62,000 nucleotides of DNA from Cristatella mucedo (taxonomy: Eukaryota > Bryozoa > Phylactolaemata > Cristatellidae). Under the pieces are notes generated by a model. That model ran no database searches. It was not told the origin of the DNA and worked only from the letters and a program-made list of their open reading frames with translations. Made by a program: the position numbers and the translations under genes. The DNA is taken from the NCBI GenBank assembly GCA_009760855.2, contig WPIO01000092.1:1-62000 (forward strand), written 5' to 3'. Below, piece after piece: positions 1 to 34,038 of this stretch (its first letter is position 1; the number at the start of each line of letters is the position of its first letter).

Positions 1-2756
1 CCCCCTCTCCCTCTCTCCCCCTCCTCCTCCTCTTCCGCCCTCTCCTCCTCTCCCTCTCTCTTTCCTCCTTCTCTCTCCTCCTCTCTCCTCTCTCTCTCTC
101 CTCCCTCGTCTCTCCTCTCTCTCCTCCTCTCTCCTCCTCTCTCTCCCTCCTCTCTCTCTTCTCTCCCTCTCTCTCCCTCCTCTCTCCTCTCCTCTCTAAT
201 CTCTCTGATCTCTCCTCTCTCCTCCCCTCTCTCTCTCCCTCCCTCTCTCTCGCTTCTCTCTCATCCCCTTCTCCCCCTCTTCCCCTCCCCTCCCCCCACT
301 CTCCTCTCCCTCTCTCCTCTCTGTCTCTCATTTCCTCTCTCCTCTCCCCCCTCTCCTCTCTTCCTTCTCTCTCCCCGTCTCTTCCTCTTCTCTCCTCTTC
401 CCCTCTCTCTCTCTCTCCTCCTCTCCTCTCCCCTCCAGTCTCCGCTCCTCTCTCTCTCTCTCTCTCCACTCTCTCTCTCTCATCTGAAGTCTTTCCCTCC
501 TCCCTCCTCCTCTCCTCCTCTCTCCTTCTCCCTCCCCTCTCCTCCCTCTCCTTTTCTCCGTCTTTCCTCTCCATCCTTCCTCCTCTCTCTCCTCCCTCTT
601 CCCTCTCTCCTCTCTCTCCTCCTCTTTCTCCTCTCTCTCCTCCCCCCTCTCTCCCCTCCTCCTCTCCATTCTCTCCTCCCTCTGCCCCTCGCCCCCTCCT
701 CTCTCTCCTCTCTCCCTCTCTCTTCTCCTCCTCTCTCCTCTCTCCCTCTCTCTCTATCTCCACCTCTCCTCTCTCTCTCTCTTCTCTCTCGTCCCCCTCT
801 TCCTCTCTCTTCCTCTCTCCCTCTCTCTCCTCTCTCTCTCTCCTCCCCTCTCCTCATCTGCTCCTCCCCCTCCTCTCCTCTTCCGCCTCCTCTCCCTCTT
901 CCTCCCTTCTCCTCATTCTCTCCTCTCTCTCCCCCCTCTCCTTTCTTCCTCCCTCTCTCCCCTCTCTCTCTCTCCTTCTCTCTCCTCTCTCTCCTTCTCT
1001 CTCCCTCCTTCTCCTCTCTCTTCTCTCTCTCTCCCTCTCTTTCTCTCCTCTCTCCTCCTCTTCTCCTCTCTCGTCTCCCCTCATCCCCTCCCTCTCTCTC
1101 TCTCCTCCTCTCCCTCTCTCCTCCTCCTCCCTCTCTCCTTCTCTCCTCCCTCCCTCCTCTCTCCTTCTCTTCTCCCCTCTCTCCCTCTCCCTCTCTCTCT
1201 CCTCTCTCTCCTCCTCTCCTCCTTTCCTCTCCTCCTCTTCCTCTCTCCTCTCCTCCGCTCCCCTTCTCCCTCTCTCCTTCCCATCTCTTCTCTCTCCTCT
1301 CCTCTCCCCTATCCTCCTCTCCCCTCTCCTCCCTCTCTTCTTTCTCCTCTTCTCTCGTTCCTCCTCTCTCTTCCTCTCTCTCTCTCCTCGCCTCCTCCCT
1401 CTCCCCCTTCCTCTCCTCCTCCCTCCCGATCTTTTCCTCTCCTCTCCCCTCTCCTCTCCTCCTTCTCTCTCTCCCCCCTCTCTCTCTCCCCGCCTCAGAG
1501 GAGGATAGCTCCCTCCCCTCTCGCTACCCCTCATCTCTCCCCTCCTCTCTCCCCCTCTCCCCTTCTCCTCTTCTCATCTCGCTCTCTCTCCATTCTCTCT
1601 CTCTCTCTCTCTCTCCCCTCATCCTCCTCTCTCATCCCCTCTTCCCCTCTCCTCCCTCTCCCTCCTCGTCTCCTCTCCTCATCTCCACTTCTCTCTCTTC
1701 GATCTCCTCCTTCCTCTCTATTCTGCTCCTCCTCCTCCCCCCCCCCCTCTTCTCATCTCCCTCCTCTCTCCGTCTTCTCTCTACCTCCCTCTCTCTCCCT
1801 CTCTCTCTCCCTCGTCCTGCTCTCCTCCCTCTCTCTCTCCTCGGATCCTCATACCTTGTCTCCCTCTCCTCCTTCCTCCCTCGATCCCCCCACTGCTGTC
1901 ACTCGTGCCTCTCTCTCCTCCTCCCTTCTCTCTCTCCTCCTCGCTCTCTACCCTCTCCTCCCTCTCCTCCTCTGCTTCCTCTTCCCTCCCTCTTCCTCTC
2001 CTCTCTCCTCCTCTCTCTCCCTCATCTCCCATCCTCTCTCCACCCCTCTCTCCCGTCCTCTCTCTCTCACTCTCAACTCCTCCCCCCTCTCCTCTCCTCT
2101 CTCCCTCATCTCCCTCCTCTCCTCCCAGTTCTCTCCTCTCCTCTCCTCTCGGTCCTCCTCTCTCTCTCTCCTCCCCGTCCCAGCTGTCTCTCCCCCTCCT
2201 CTCCTCCCCCTCTCCCTGTCTTGTCCTCTCCTCCCCCATCTACATCTCTCCCTCCTACCTCCTCTTCCTTTCCTCTCTCTCCTCCTCTCCTCCTTCTCCC
2301 TCTCTCCCGCCTCCTCTCCTCCTCCTACTCCTCAATTCTCCTCCTCTCCCTCTCTCCTCGTCTCTCATCTCCCCCCTCATCCCTGTCTCTTCCTCCTCTC
2401 TCGCCTCTCATTCTCTCCTCTCCTCCTCCCTTCCTCCCTCCTCTTCTCCCACTCCTCGCTCTCCTTCTCCTCCCCCTCTCCCCCCTTCTCCTCCCCCCCC
2501 CTCCCCCTCTCCCTTCCCTCCTCTCCATTCTCTCCCGCGCTCCCCCTCTCCCCCCCTCTCTTTCTCCACTACCCTTCTCCCCTCTCTTCTCTCTATCTCC
2601 TCCTCCCCCATCCCTACATCAATCCCTCCTCTCTCTCTCGCTCTTCCCTTCCTCTATCCTCCCTCCTCTCTCTATCCGCCCCCTCTCCCCCTTCCCTCCT
2701 CTCTCGCTCTCTCCTCCCTATTCTCTCTCTCCTCTCTCTCCCTCGTCTCTTGTCAT
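1..2756. repeat. CT-rich low-complexity (polypyrimidine) tract
   Basis: About 2.75 kb made almost only of C and T on the plus strand, as irregular CTCT, CCT and TCC runs rather than one clean unit. Every long open frame here is a compositional artefact (Arg/Glu/Gly-rich on one strand, Ser/Pro/Leu-rich on the other). The tract is cut by the window start, so its full length is unknown. The strand asymmetry is complete, so triplex or H-DNA formation is possible. I see no gene in it. Confidence 0.95.
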
Positions 2757-5700
2757 CTGCATGATGATAAAAGGCAGGAGTCTCGGTTTGGGGCTCCCTT
2801 AACGGACGTGGTCGAGTCGAAGGACTTTTATTTCAGGTTGTATGTGGGGGGCGGGGCTGCCATGTTTACGTGCAGCAGCCGTAGGCACAGGTAATGCCCT
2901 GCGCCGCTGCGGCACAGACTCGGCATTGTCTGAGTTGTCATATTTCCTCCTCCAGCTAGCCGGCCATGTGAACACACGGTTGCCGGCGCGAAACAGACCA
3001 TTCTGGTTCAGAAACGGATTGGACGCGCTTGCTGCAAGAATTTTATTAACCGGTAGCTGCCGCTATAGACTAACCTTGAACGTCGGGTGACGATTCGCTT
3101 CGCCTCGCTTGGCCGTGCATCGCATGCAAGTGGGCTGGTCGGGCTTCCACCCCGAGGGGATGAGGGCTGGAGACCTACAAGCTTGCGCAGCTGCGAACCG
3201 AGCCTGCGGTGGCTGCACGCACCGAAAGGAACCTCTAGCCTATATTGACATTTTTCAGGCTGCCAAGAACAAGACCAAGTTCAAGCTCAAGAGTGTGCCT
3301 ATAACTCTGAACCTGTGATGCACTCACCTTGGTCGTCTGTCTTATACAGTGCTTGCTCATTTGCCTTCCTCGTGTGCCCTCTATAGCAGTGATCGGATGC
3401 CTTTTTCTTTATCTTATGCCATGCAAATCGTACTGTCAATCGTGAATGCCGTTACTTTTTTTCCCAGTGAGTAGTTTCAATTATTTTTTATGGAGACCTC
3501 ACTGCTACCGTGTTTGTTCTTTTTATCAAATATTTCCTTGGCCGCCAGTCGAGATTAAATTATTGGCATATATTTGTGCAAATGTGGTGAACCTTGCTGT
3601 GCACCCTACTCCAAAGCTTGCAAGACAGACTGGATATATTGTTATTGGAAGTGCATGCTTTAATCAAGTTGGAACATAATATAAGGCAGTGCGCTGAACA
3701 TGCAGGGTTGTTTTTTATTGTGTGTCGATGCATGAGAGTATAAGGCCTAATAAAAGGCCTTTTATCGCTTTGCATTTTCAATTTCTTGCCTGTCGAAGTA
3801 AGGTTTCAAGTTGATTATAAGCTCGCCTGTGTTCGAGGTCATGGGTCCAATCAATTCGACACGTATTCTTTCTTTCTATCCCGACGAAGTCCTTCTTGGT
3901 GCAATACTGATCTGGCTGAGGTTAAGGCAATTTTTTTTTTCTTTGGTGCGACTTTGCACTTGGCGATTTTGGGTAGGAGCTCGAAAGCAATAGAATATTG
4001 ATCTCGAAAAGTTTGGAACCACACATGCACAGATGAACAAGTTGTACTGCGTTTGATCATTCTTACTGCTGAAAACTAGCTTAGGCACGTAGCCCTTAAA
4101 TCAGCTGGTGAGTCAAACTTAATTTTAAACACGTGCTACAGTTTATCACCAGCCCTACACAACGTCTTAGCAGTTGGATTGCTGCCGAAGCTGCATAACT
4201 CAAATCGATTGCTTAATGTCACATCTTCAATTATGAAGAACTGCTATTGTTTCTCTATAATTATTTTCCATGTAGCTTTAGCTTGGAGTACATGTATAAA
4301 TTCGCCGACACCGAATTATTCGTGCACTTAACAGCAAGCATGCGTCAAACCGAGCACTGTTTTCGCGGTACTCTTCGTGCTGCCCTCCTATCACAGCTGT
4401 ATTCTCCGTGGCATTATCCACATCTCCGTATACCATGTAACTTTTTAGTGCATGCGATATAGCCGAGCTTGTTCCAGCCCTCATTCACGTTCGTTGCTCG
4501 CTGTCAGCATCTAACCGTTCTTGTACCATTTCCTGCTCTCGACTGTTCTTTATTTCATTCTGCATCAGTACTGCATCCAGGGATTTATTTCGTACTTGCA
4601 TCCATGTGGTATCTAGAGATAAGAGCCTCTGATAATCCCTTTGCAATATCATTACTATCACTCGAAGCTGACATTCTATCAAAAGGGATAGCTTTTTTCT
4701 GAAGTAGGACCAGGATAACGTCGGTTGGCTGAGCTTTGCTCACCACGATGTGAAATTCTCGTCCAGTCAAACCTGACGAGCCACACTTTTTAGTGCACCG
4801 TCGTCGTCAGCAGGTTTCACGCCCTTAATGTAGAGAATGATTTGTCCTCTTACTAGCACCCTAAGAAGATAGCCTAGTAGTTGACATTGCTCGACTGAAT
4901 CACTGCTAGCTAGGTGAGCCACTCTGGTGTGACTTTGCCTGGGAGTGATGGAGGATGTAAGAATATACTTTTATAGTCTTTATTTTCTGGTGGCTAGCTA
5001 AATCATCTACACCGACCGCCGGGCCCTGAATTAAGTTTAGACAGAAACAGGGGACGCCTTAGCACCGGGCCCGCATGCTCTCGGTGCTCGAATGCCCTCA
5101 TGCCCACGCACTCGATCAAAGCACTTAAGTGATCCAAGAGCGCTAAATGATACAATCCAGTGCGATCATTATCAGGAAGACACCCTGACTTCCGTAACTT
5201 CTCACACAAATTTATCAGGGTACAACAGCTCTACCCTACCCATACACCAACACTGAGGACCCTTTACCAAGTCCTATTTTTAGTCTACCTACAGCTGCTA
5301 CCATGAGACTTCCTTTTTTCCAGACTTGATTATTACCCGAGCGCCATCTCCGTTGCTATGTACCAGATTCGTCTGGCGGAACTTGTGTCGCTGACAACCA
5401 CGTAAAGCCCAGAGAGCTTGTCGATATGCCCAGAAATTAACTGTATCTCTCTCCATGAAAACAAGAAATTATGTTTTCAAATGAACGCAAGAAAGTCTGT
5501 ATCAGTGCCAAATCACAGCTTACTTACTGGAGACACCCTTCTCACTCTAATGAAAAGTGTGAAGGAAGCATCGTTGATAAGGAAAGGAAACTGGCGATCG
5601 TTCGTCACGCACTAGAACGTGTTCTTCAGACGGCTTGAGTGTCAGCAACTAGACATTGAACCAACCAGACAAGAACCGAACCGGACAACTAGCATATCGC

Positions 5701-6480
5701 CATTTGGGCATTATTTTTGGATGAATGATTGCCGAGCAGAAACGACTCCTCCCCCCTTGGGGAGGCAGGTGTAAAGGCACACTGCATTTTTGCTTATCAC
5801 TACCTTGGCATAATTCGGAAACAGCAGCTTTACGAATTGTAGACAGAAAATCGCTGGTCCGTGAATGGCTATTGAAGAAGAATGCGCAGTGCGTTAACTG
5901 CTAGGCAAAAAATCTGCCATCGAACGATGAGCGAGCGTTAAACCCAGAATGAATACGGCTACGCAGAAAATCACAATTGCGATACGAGCGACTAGAGTGG
6001 GAGGGCACAACGCGGTTTAGTGCCAATAGCACCGCCTGAATATACTCCCGTAAGCCTTCCCTCTAGGTGAACTGTTTTCTGAAACGCTGGCTGGGGGTTG
6101 ACCTTTGCCTAAACTATTTAAAAGGAAGGCAATGCGTTAGCCTGGAGATTAGGGAGGCAGTTTAGGCTAGCAATAGGAAGTCGGCGAACTGCCAGGGAGG
6201 AGTGAGCCAGCCAATCAGCAGCTGAGAAAAAAGACTCCTATTGGCAACTGCAGCAATCCTGAGGTCCGGTGTTCAGCAAGAAAAGTAGAGGCCGTCTGCG
6301 GATATCGGAAACTTCCGTATAAACGGTCATAGAAAACTTTCGTATAAGTACACGAATCAATTTGGAGTCCTCTTACTAGTGGTGAGGGAATAGAAACATG
6401 GATAGGAATAGATCTCTGTCCTCCTACCCCAACCACATGTGGCCGGAGTGAAAATAGTTCTCGGGTAATAGTAATTAACG
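2757..6480. other. No recognisable gene; unique-looking DNA
   Basis: After the CT tract ends at about 2756 the sequence becomes complex. I recognise no protein family, RNA gene or transposon in this 3.7 kb. A short possible terminal exon ends at 3318 (separate entry). The remaining open frames are short, overlap on both strands and show no conserved motif. Confidence 0.5.
3260..3318 (+). other. Possible short terminal exon, unassigned
   Basis: A pyrimidine-rich stretch ending in AG (near 3259) precedes a lysine-rich open segment that reads AAKNKTKFKLKSVPITLNL and stops at 3318. It has the look of a last coding exon, but I found no partner exons upstream and do not recognise the peptide. It may be chance. 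Confidence 0.15.
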
Positions 6481-6483
6481 CAT

Positions 6484-8400
6484 TTATTTTAGCGCCCTCA
6501 GTCTCTTCATAGGCACTTCACATTTGCTGCAAATGAGTCGCGATCGAATGGTAAGTGTTAGCAAGCTTAATGAACAATAAGCTTAACATGGTTGGGAGTG
6601 ACATGCACAGTGCCAGTACAAATAAGAACACACAGGACTAATGACACGGACTCACTAAAGGCTGCAATAAATAGGTGCGTTTTTAGTTTTTTTTTAAATG
6701 TGGTAGAGTCAGGAGAAGTCGCGACATAATTCAGAAGTGAGTTCCAGGCTCTGGGAGCACACGAACTAAAGGCACGGTCTCCGAACGATGTGAGGTTCTT
6801 GCTAGGTATAGGCAGATAATTAGATTAAAAAAAGCAGGTAGTACGATGCTTAGCCTGGTCGGGGAGTAGATCTAATAGGTAGGCTGGAGCCAAAGAATGA
6901 AGGTCCCTACCGACCTGCGTCAGAACATCCCTTGACCTGACCACATTTAAAAGGAACTTAAAAACACACCTATTTAGGACAGCATTTAGTGGGTCCCTGT
7001 GATTCGTCCTTCACGTGCTTATGCTTGCTGACACTGTGCATGCTGCCACTAACCACGTTTGCATGCTGACCCTGTGCATATCACCCCTAACCATATTATT
7101 CGTTTTGTTTGTTATTCAAGCATGATTTTACTTACCATTTAATTGCATTTCCCTTTGCAGCAAATGTAAAGCGCCTAGAAAGAGATTAAGTTCTCTGAGG
7201 GCGCTTTATCAAGTACATTATTATATTATATTATAAGGGACCTGAAAGTGAGCGACAAAACCTTGAAGTCGATCCGTTGCTTGACTGGTAGCCAGTGCAG
7301 GTCGGCGAGAAGTGGTGTGATGTGGCAACTGCTACGCTCACGACAGACAAGCCTAGCTGCCGAGTTTTGCACCAGCTGTAAGTGCCTGATTGCCCATGAC
7401 GGTTGGACAGCAAGCAGTGAGTTACAGAAGTCAAGACTAAATGTCACAAATGCATGGATTAATTTAGACGTGGTATCTCTGTCTAAACTAGCCCAAATTT
7501 TAGCAATGTTATGTAGCTGAAAGTAGGCCGATTTGAGTGTGGAGCTGATGTGGTCGTCTAATAAAAGGTCACTTTGGAAAAGGACACCTAGATTTCGTGC
7601 AGATTCAACACGAGATATGCTGGCAGAGCCGATTGTGAACGTTAATTATTGCAATTTCTGAATTACATTTGATTTGCCCACAACTAGTAAGTTGGTTTTG
7701 TCATCATTCAATTTAAGAAAGTTTGCTACCATCCGTGTTCTGATATCATCAGTACATGCAGCAAGGGAGTTAAGAGACTTTGCCGTGCTGGTGGGCTGGG
7801 AGGGACCAAAGCGAAGGTACAACTAAATGTAGTCTGTATAGAATTGAAAGCGAAGACTGTGACTGGCAATCACATCGGCAAAAAGGAGAGTATAAGCCGT
7901 GAAAAGAACAGGATCAAGCACACAGCCATGAGGTATCCCATATATCAGTGACTCCCCAGATGATCTTGGTCCATTCACATACGTACTCTGGAGTCTCCCA
8001 CTGATGTCGAACCTGAACCATTGCAGCGAAGTGCCACCCGGTTAGCTTGTTGTCGGGTGAGCTCAAAAGAATAGATTCGAAAGACTGGTTCGGAGGGACT
8101 GCCAACAGCTTGAAATTGAAGGATGAGCATGTAATAACTACGACTCCAGCTCCAGTTTTGATCGATCTAGGAGTGTGAAAGGAAGAGAAGCCATTCGGGC
8201 AACGTCGTTAATAGTTGGGGAGTTTACCGATTTTGGCTAGCTTTCGGTCAAGGTGTCGAGGTCTTCTTCAGAAGCAATGTCGCTTATTAAGAGGGGCTTA
8301 TTGCATATTGAGTGAGGATTCCAAAGGCAAGCATCAAGTTAGGCCGCCAGAGATATAGCAGGCTGGATGACCACTAAGTTAGAGAGATTCACAGCAACGC
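6484..8400 (-). mobile_element. CR1/L2-type LINE relic, internally deleted
   Basis: The minus strand carries the same LINE family as the open copy in GTPBP4 intron 10. From 6484 upward the order is: 3' tail, 3' untranslated region, and reverse transcriptase C-terminus to about 6905; a nested plus-strand LINE end (separate entry); then more RT from 7232 to about 8035. The sequence then jumps to the N-terminal endonuclease part (about 8036-8400), matching the area around 42700-42960 of the open copy. The middle of the endonuclease and the first part of the RT are missing. Frameshifts and stops are frequent. It is an old dead copy. Confidence 0.85.
6906..7231 (+). mobile_element. LINE 3' end nested inside the minus-strand LINE
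   Basis: This segment begins in the RT C-terminus (…[10 protein letters not shown]-type region), runs through the 3' untranslated region and ends with the AGCGCC…GGCGCT hairpin tail and an ATT/ATATT run. It interrupts the opposite-strand LINE: the host sequence before 6906 and after 7231 joins up when compared with uninterrupted minus copies such as the one at 50424-51088. AAGG occurs at both edges and may be a short target duplication. Confidence 0.8.
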
Positions 8401-9153
8401 TGACGGGGAAGGCAACAATTGCTGACGATTCCTATTTCCGGTTAAGGGATCGAAGGAAGATCATCCTCAGACGGATGGCGAGCCCTCGGCAGGACAGCAA
8501 TCGGTAGACTAAGAGTTTTCTCACAGGCCAGCCGGAGTCCGAACCGGCTCTTTGAGCACTTTGTCTAAGCAGGCAAGCCTGGTATTGGACGTAGGTACCT
8601 CAAGCACACGGAATATTTCTAAATAAACTGACTGTTATATTTAGCCAGGTTTGTGTATTTGCATTGGAGTGTGCTTGAGAGGATTGTGGGTGACAGGAGT
8701 TACGTGCGTGGCATTAGCAGTAAGTTCGGAGAAGGCAAGAGATTAGCATTCATTAGTTTAATTGATCGGATTCTAGAAAAATAAATTGCATGCAGTAAGA
8801 ATAAAACCCAAGCAAAGCGTCTGTTGGACTCTGTGTGCCAAAGTAAAACTCTCTGCATACTCTGCTTCACAGGCAGATTAGGCATATTTGCACGTCATGC
8901 ACAGCCAGGGTAGCGAATATCAAACGCACCTATGTGGTTTAATTTTTCGCCGTCTCAGACCATCCAAGCCAAACCTAAGCCCAAGGTGGCAAAATAAAAC
9001 TGTAACATCCTACAACAGCATCTGTCTTTCTAGTACAGTGGGTTGCAGCCTTGACTAGCTAGCACAAGGCAACAGGTTACTGGTATTTAACCAGTCAACC
9101 GAGTGTTGCTCTGGTGGTTTAATGTCTAGCCGATAATGTGGGCTTACATTATT
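8401..9153. other. No recognisable feature; 3' flank of the phosphatase gene
   Basis: I see no gene, RNA or transposon in this stretch. Since the phosphatase gene is transcribed right to left and stops at 9154, this interval should contain its 3' untranslated region and polyadenylation site; I did not pin down a signal. Confidence 0.4.
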
Positions 9154-31671
<22,518 letters not shown>

Positions 31672-32004
31672 CGCCGCGCGAGCTTGACCGTCTGCATTGC
31701 ATGGGATATTTAAGAAAATTTTAGCAGAAATTTTCCACAAAGAATAAATAATAGTTAAATGTTGTGAGATTATAGAGAAAATAGATCATTTAGGTTACCA
31801 GGACAGTCACTGGCTAAGTTTCAGCACTCGCTGATAACCGCTACCAGAACCGGAAGCAGAATCCTCACACGTGAACCAGCCTGCAGCGACCGATTCCCTC
31901 GCCGACTGCCCTCGTCAACCTTCCTGAGCGTGATTCCTAGTGAACGTTTTCGAAGCGCACGTCCGCTTTAAAAATCTTGAAGTCCACCGATTCCCACCTC
32001 AACC
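31672..32004. promoter_or_regulatory. Probable bidirectional promoter
   Basis: Only 333 bp separate the start codons of the minus-strand phosphatase gene and the plus-strand GTPBP4 gene, so both 5' untranslated regions and both core promoters must lie here, unless a non-coding exon is missed. I see no convincing TATA box; the right half (about 31855-31960) is richer in GC. The inference rests on gene spacing, not on a recognised motif. Confidence 0.6.
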
Positions 32005-32052
32005 ATGAGCCAATACAACTTCAAAAAGATAACGGTGGTTCCGACAGCCAAG
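32005..32052 (+). CDS. GTPBP4: GTPBP4 exon 1 (residues 1-16)
   Basis: It encodes [16 protein letters not shown], almost the same as the human start. The ATG is preceded by ACC. The donor is AAG|GTTCGT, phase 0. Confidence 0.95.
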
Positions 32053-34002
32053 GTTCGTTGGTTTAGCCTCGATTGTTACACCGTTCGGCCACTCCCTGAT
32101 GTCATTGACCGTATTCGTGGTGCTTTGAAAATAGCATCATTATTCACTGTGTTGCGGTGTTGATTGATTGATTTTGAAAGGCTTTCGTGGCCACCGTAGG
32201 ATTTTATCGACATCGTGTTGTCGAAGACCCAGCGCAAGACGCCCACCGTGATACACAAGAACTACAAGATATCAAGAATTAGGCATTTCTATATGCGCAA
32301 AGTGAAGTTCACCCAGCAAAGCTATCATGATAAACTGACTCTCATTCTGGACGACTTTCCCAAGCTTGACGTGAGTTGTGGCTGCTTTCTTTGACGTTTG
32401 AGGTGCCATGTAAGTGTTAGACACCCTATTATCCCCAGTAGTTGTTAGTGAGCATTACTTTTGCCTCGTAGTGATTCAGCTGAAGCCATAATTTTTACTT
32501 GTGTAGGATCTCCACCCGTTCTACGCAGACCTGATGGACATATTATACGACAAAGAGCATTACAAGATGGCCCTTGGACAAATAAATACAGCTAGACATC
32601 TCGTGGACAAGTATGCACACTTGTGCCCTTGCCGGCAGTATCGAGCAACCATCTCACAGCAGCTTCACCGTATGCCGTGATCTTTTCAGCATGAACCATC
32701 ATCCCCTTGGCATTGACAGGTTATGGCACAGCATCTTGCCTTTGTAGTGTTGCTAAAGATTATGTGAAGCTATTGAAATATTCTGATACACTCTACCGTT
32801 GCAAGCAGCTTAAGAAAGCAGCTCTCGGCAGGTATGCAGATCGGTTGCCTAGCATATTTATGCCTGGTATGGTGCTACTAGTATGGCTGCTGAGTTGTGC
32901 TGGGCATAACATACTGCTTATTGTAGGATGTGCACAATCATGAAAAGGCAAAGTAAGCCGCTGGTTTACTTGGAAGAAATTAGACAGCATATGTCACGTC
33001 TGCCATCTATTGATCCGGATGCACGAACTCTACTCATATGTGGCTTTCCGAACGTGGGCAAGTCTAGCTTTATAAATAAGATAACTCGTGCCGACGTGGA
33101 GGTGCAGCCATACCCGTTCACGACGAAGTCTCTTTACATTGGTCACACAGACTACAAGTACCTTCGCTGGCAGGTAGGATTTAGCTGGACTAGCCCTGCA
33201 ATTTATATCGGTACTTATTGCAGCACCGCTGTGAGACTCAGTACAATGTGCCTGCTTTTTCTTGGTGCCGTTTGCAAGCGCACTGCTTCTATGACCAAAC
33301 TCAGCACACTGCCTGCTTTTTCTTTTTATACGGTGCCGTTTGCAAGTGCACTGCTTCCTCTATGACCAAACTACTTGTCACCCTCGGCATGCCAACTCAG
33401 GCTTCATATATTTATGACACATTTATCTCATTGATTTCTCTTTTCACCGTGTGAGCAATCAACGGAATGCTACGTGTTTGGTTTGGATATCACTGCCGAG
33501 CTTGGCGTATAAGTGGTGTTGACAACTTGTTGGCCATCAGCTAAATCGTGCATTCTTGCCGCCAGGGCTTAAGAAAAGATGTCAGCAAGGGTGGCTTAAA
33601 ATACGCAGACAGTGCATGGAAAGACTTACTGAAAAACCTCAAATCCTTTGGAGACCGTGCATTTAGTTCGTATGCTCCCAAAGCCTGGAACTCCCTCCCG
33701 ACCTGCGTCAGAACATCCCCTGACCTGACCACATTTAAAAGGAACTTAAAAACACGCCTATTTAGGACAGCATTTAGTGGGTCCCTGTGATTCGTCCTTC
33801 ACGTGCTTATGCGTGCTGACACTGTGCATGCTGCCACTAACCACATTTGCATGCTGACCCTGTGCATGTCACCCCTAACCATGTTACTCATTTTGTTTGT
33901 TTTTCAAGCATGATTTACTTACCATTTAATTGCATTTCCCTTTGCAGCAAATTTAAAGCGCCTAGAAAGAGATTAAGTTCTCTGAGGGCGCTTTATCAAG
34001 TA

Positions 34003-34038
<36 letters not shown>

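Noticed and set aside
3260-3318. Assignment of the KNKTKFKLK segment to ribosomal protein L38
   Set aside because: Only a few lysine-rich residues match; the rest of the protein is not found nearby.
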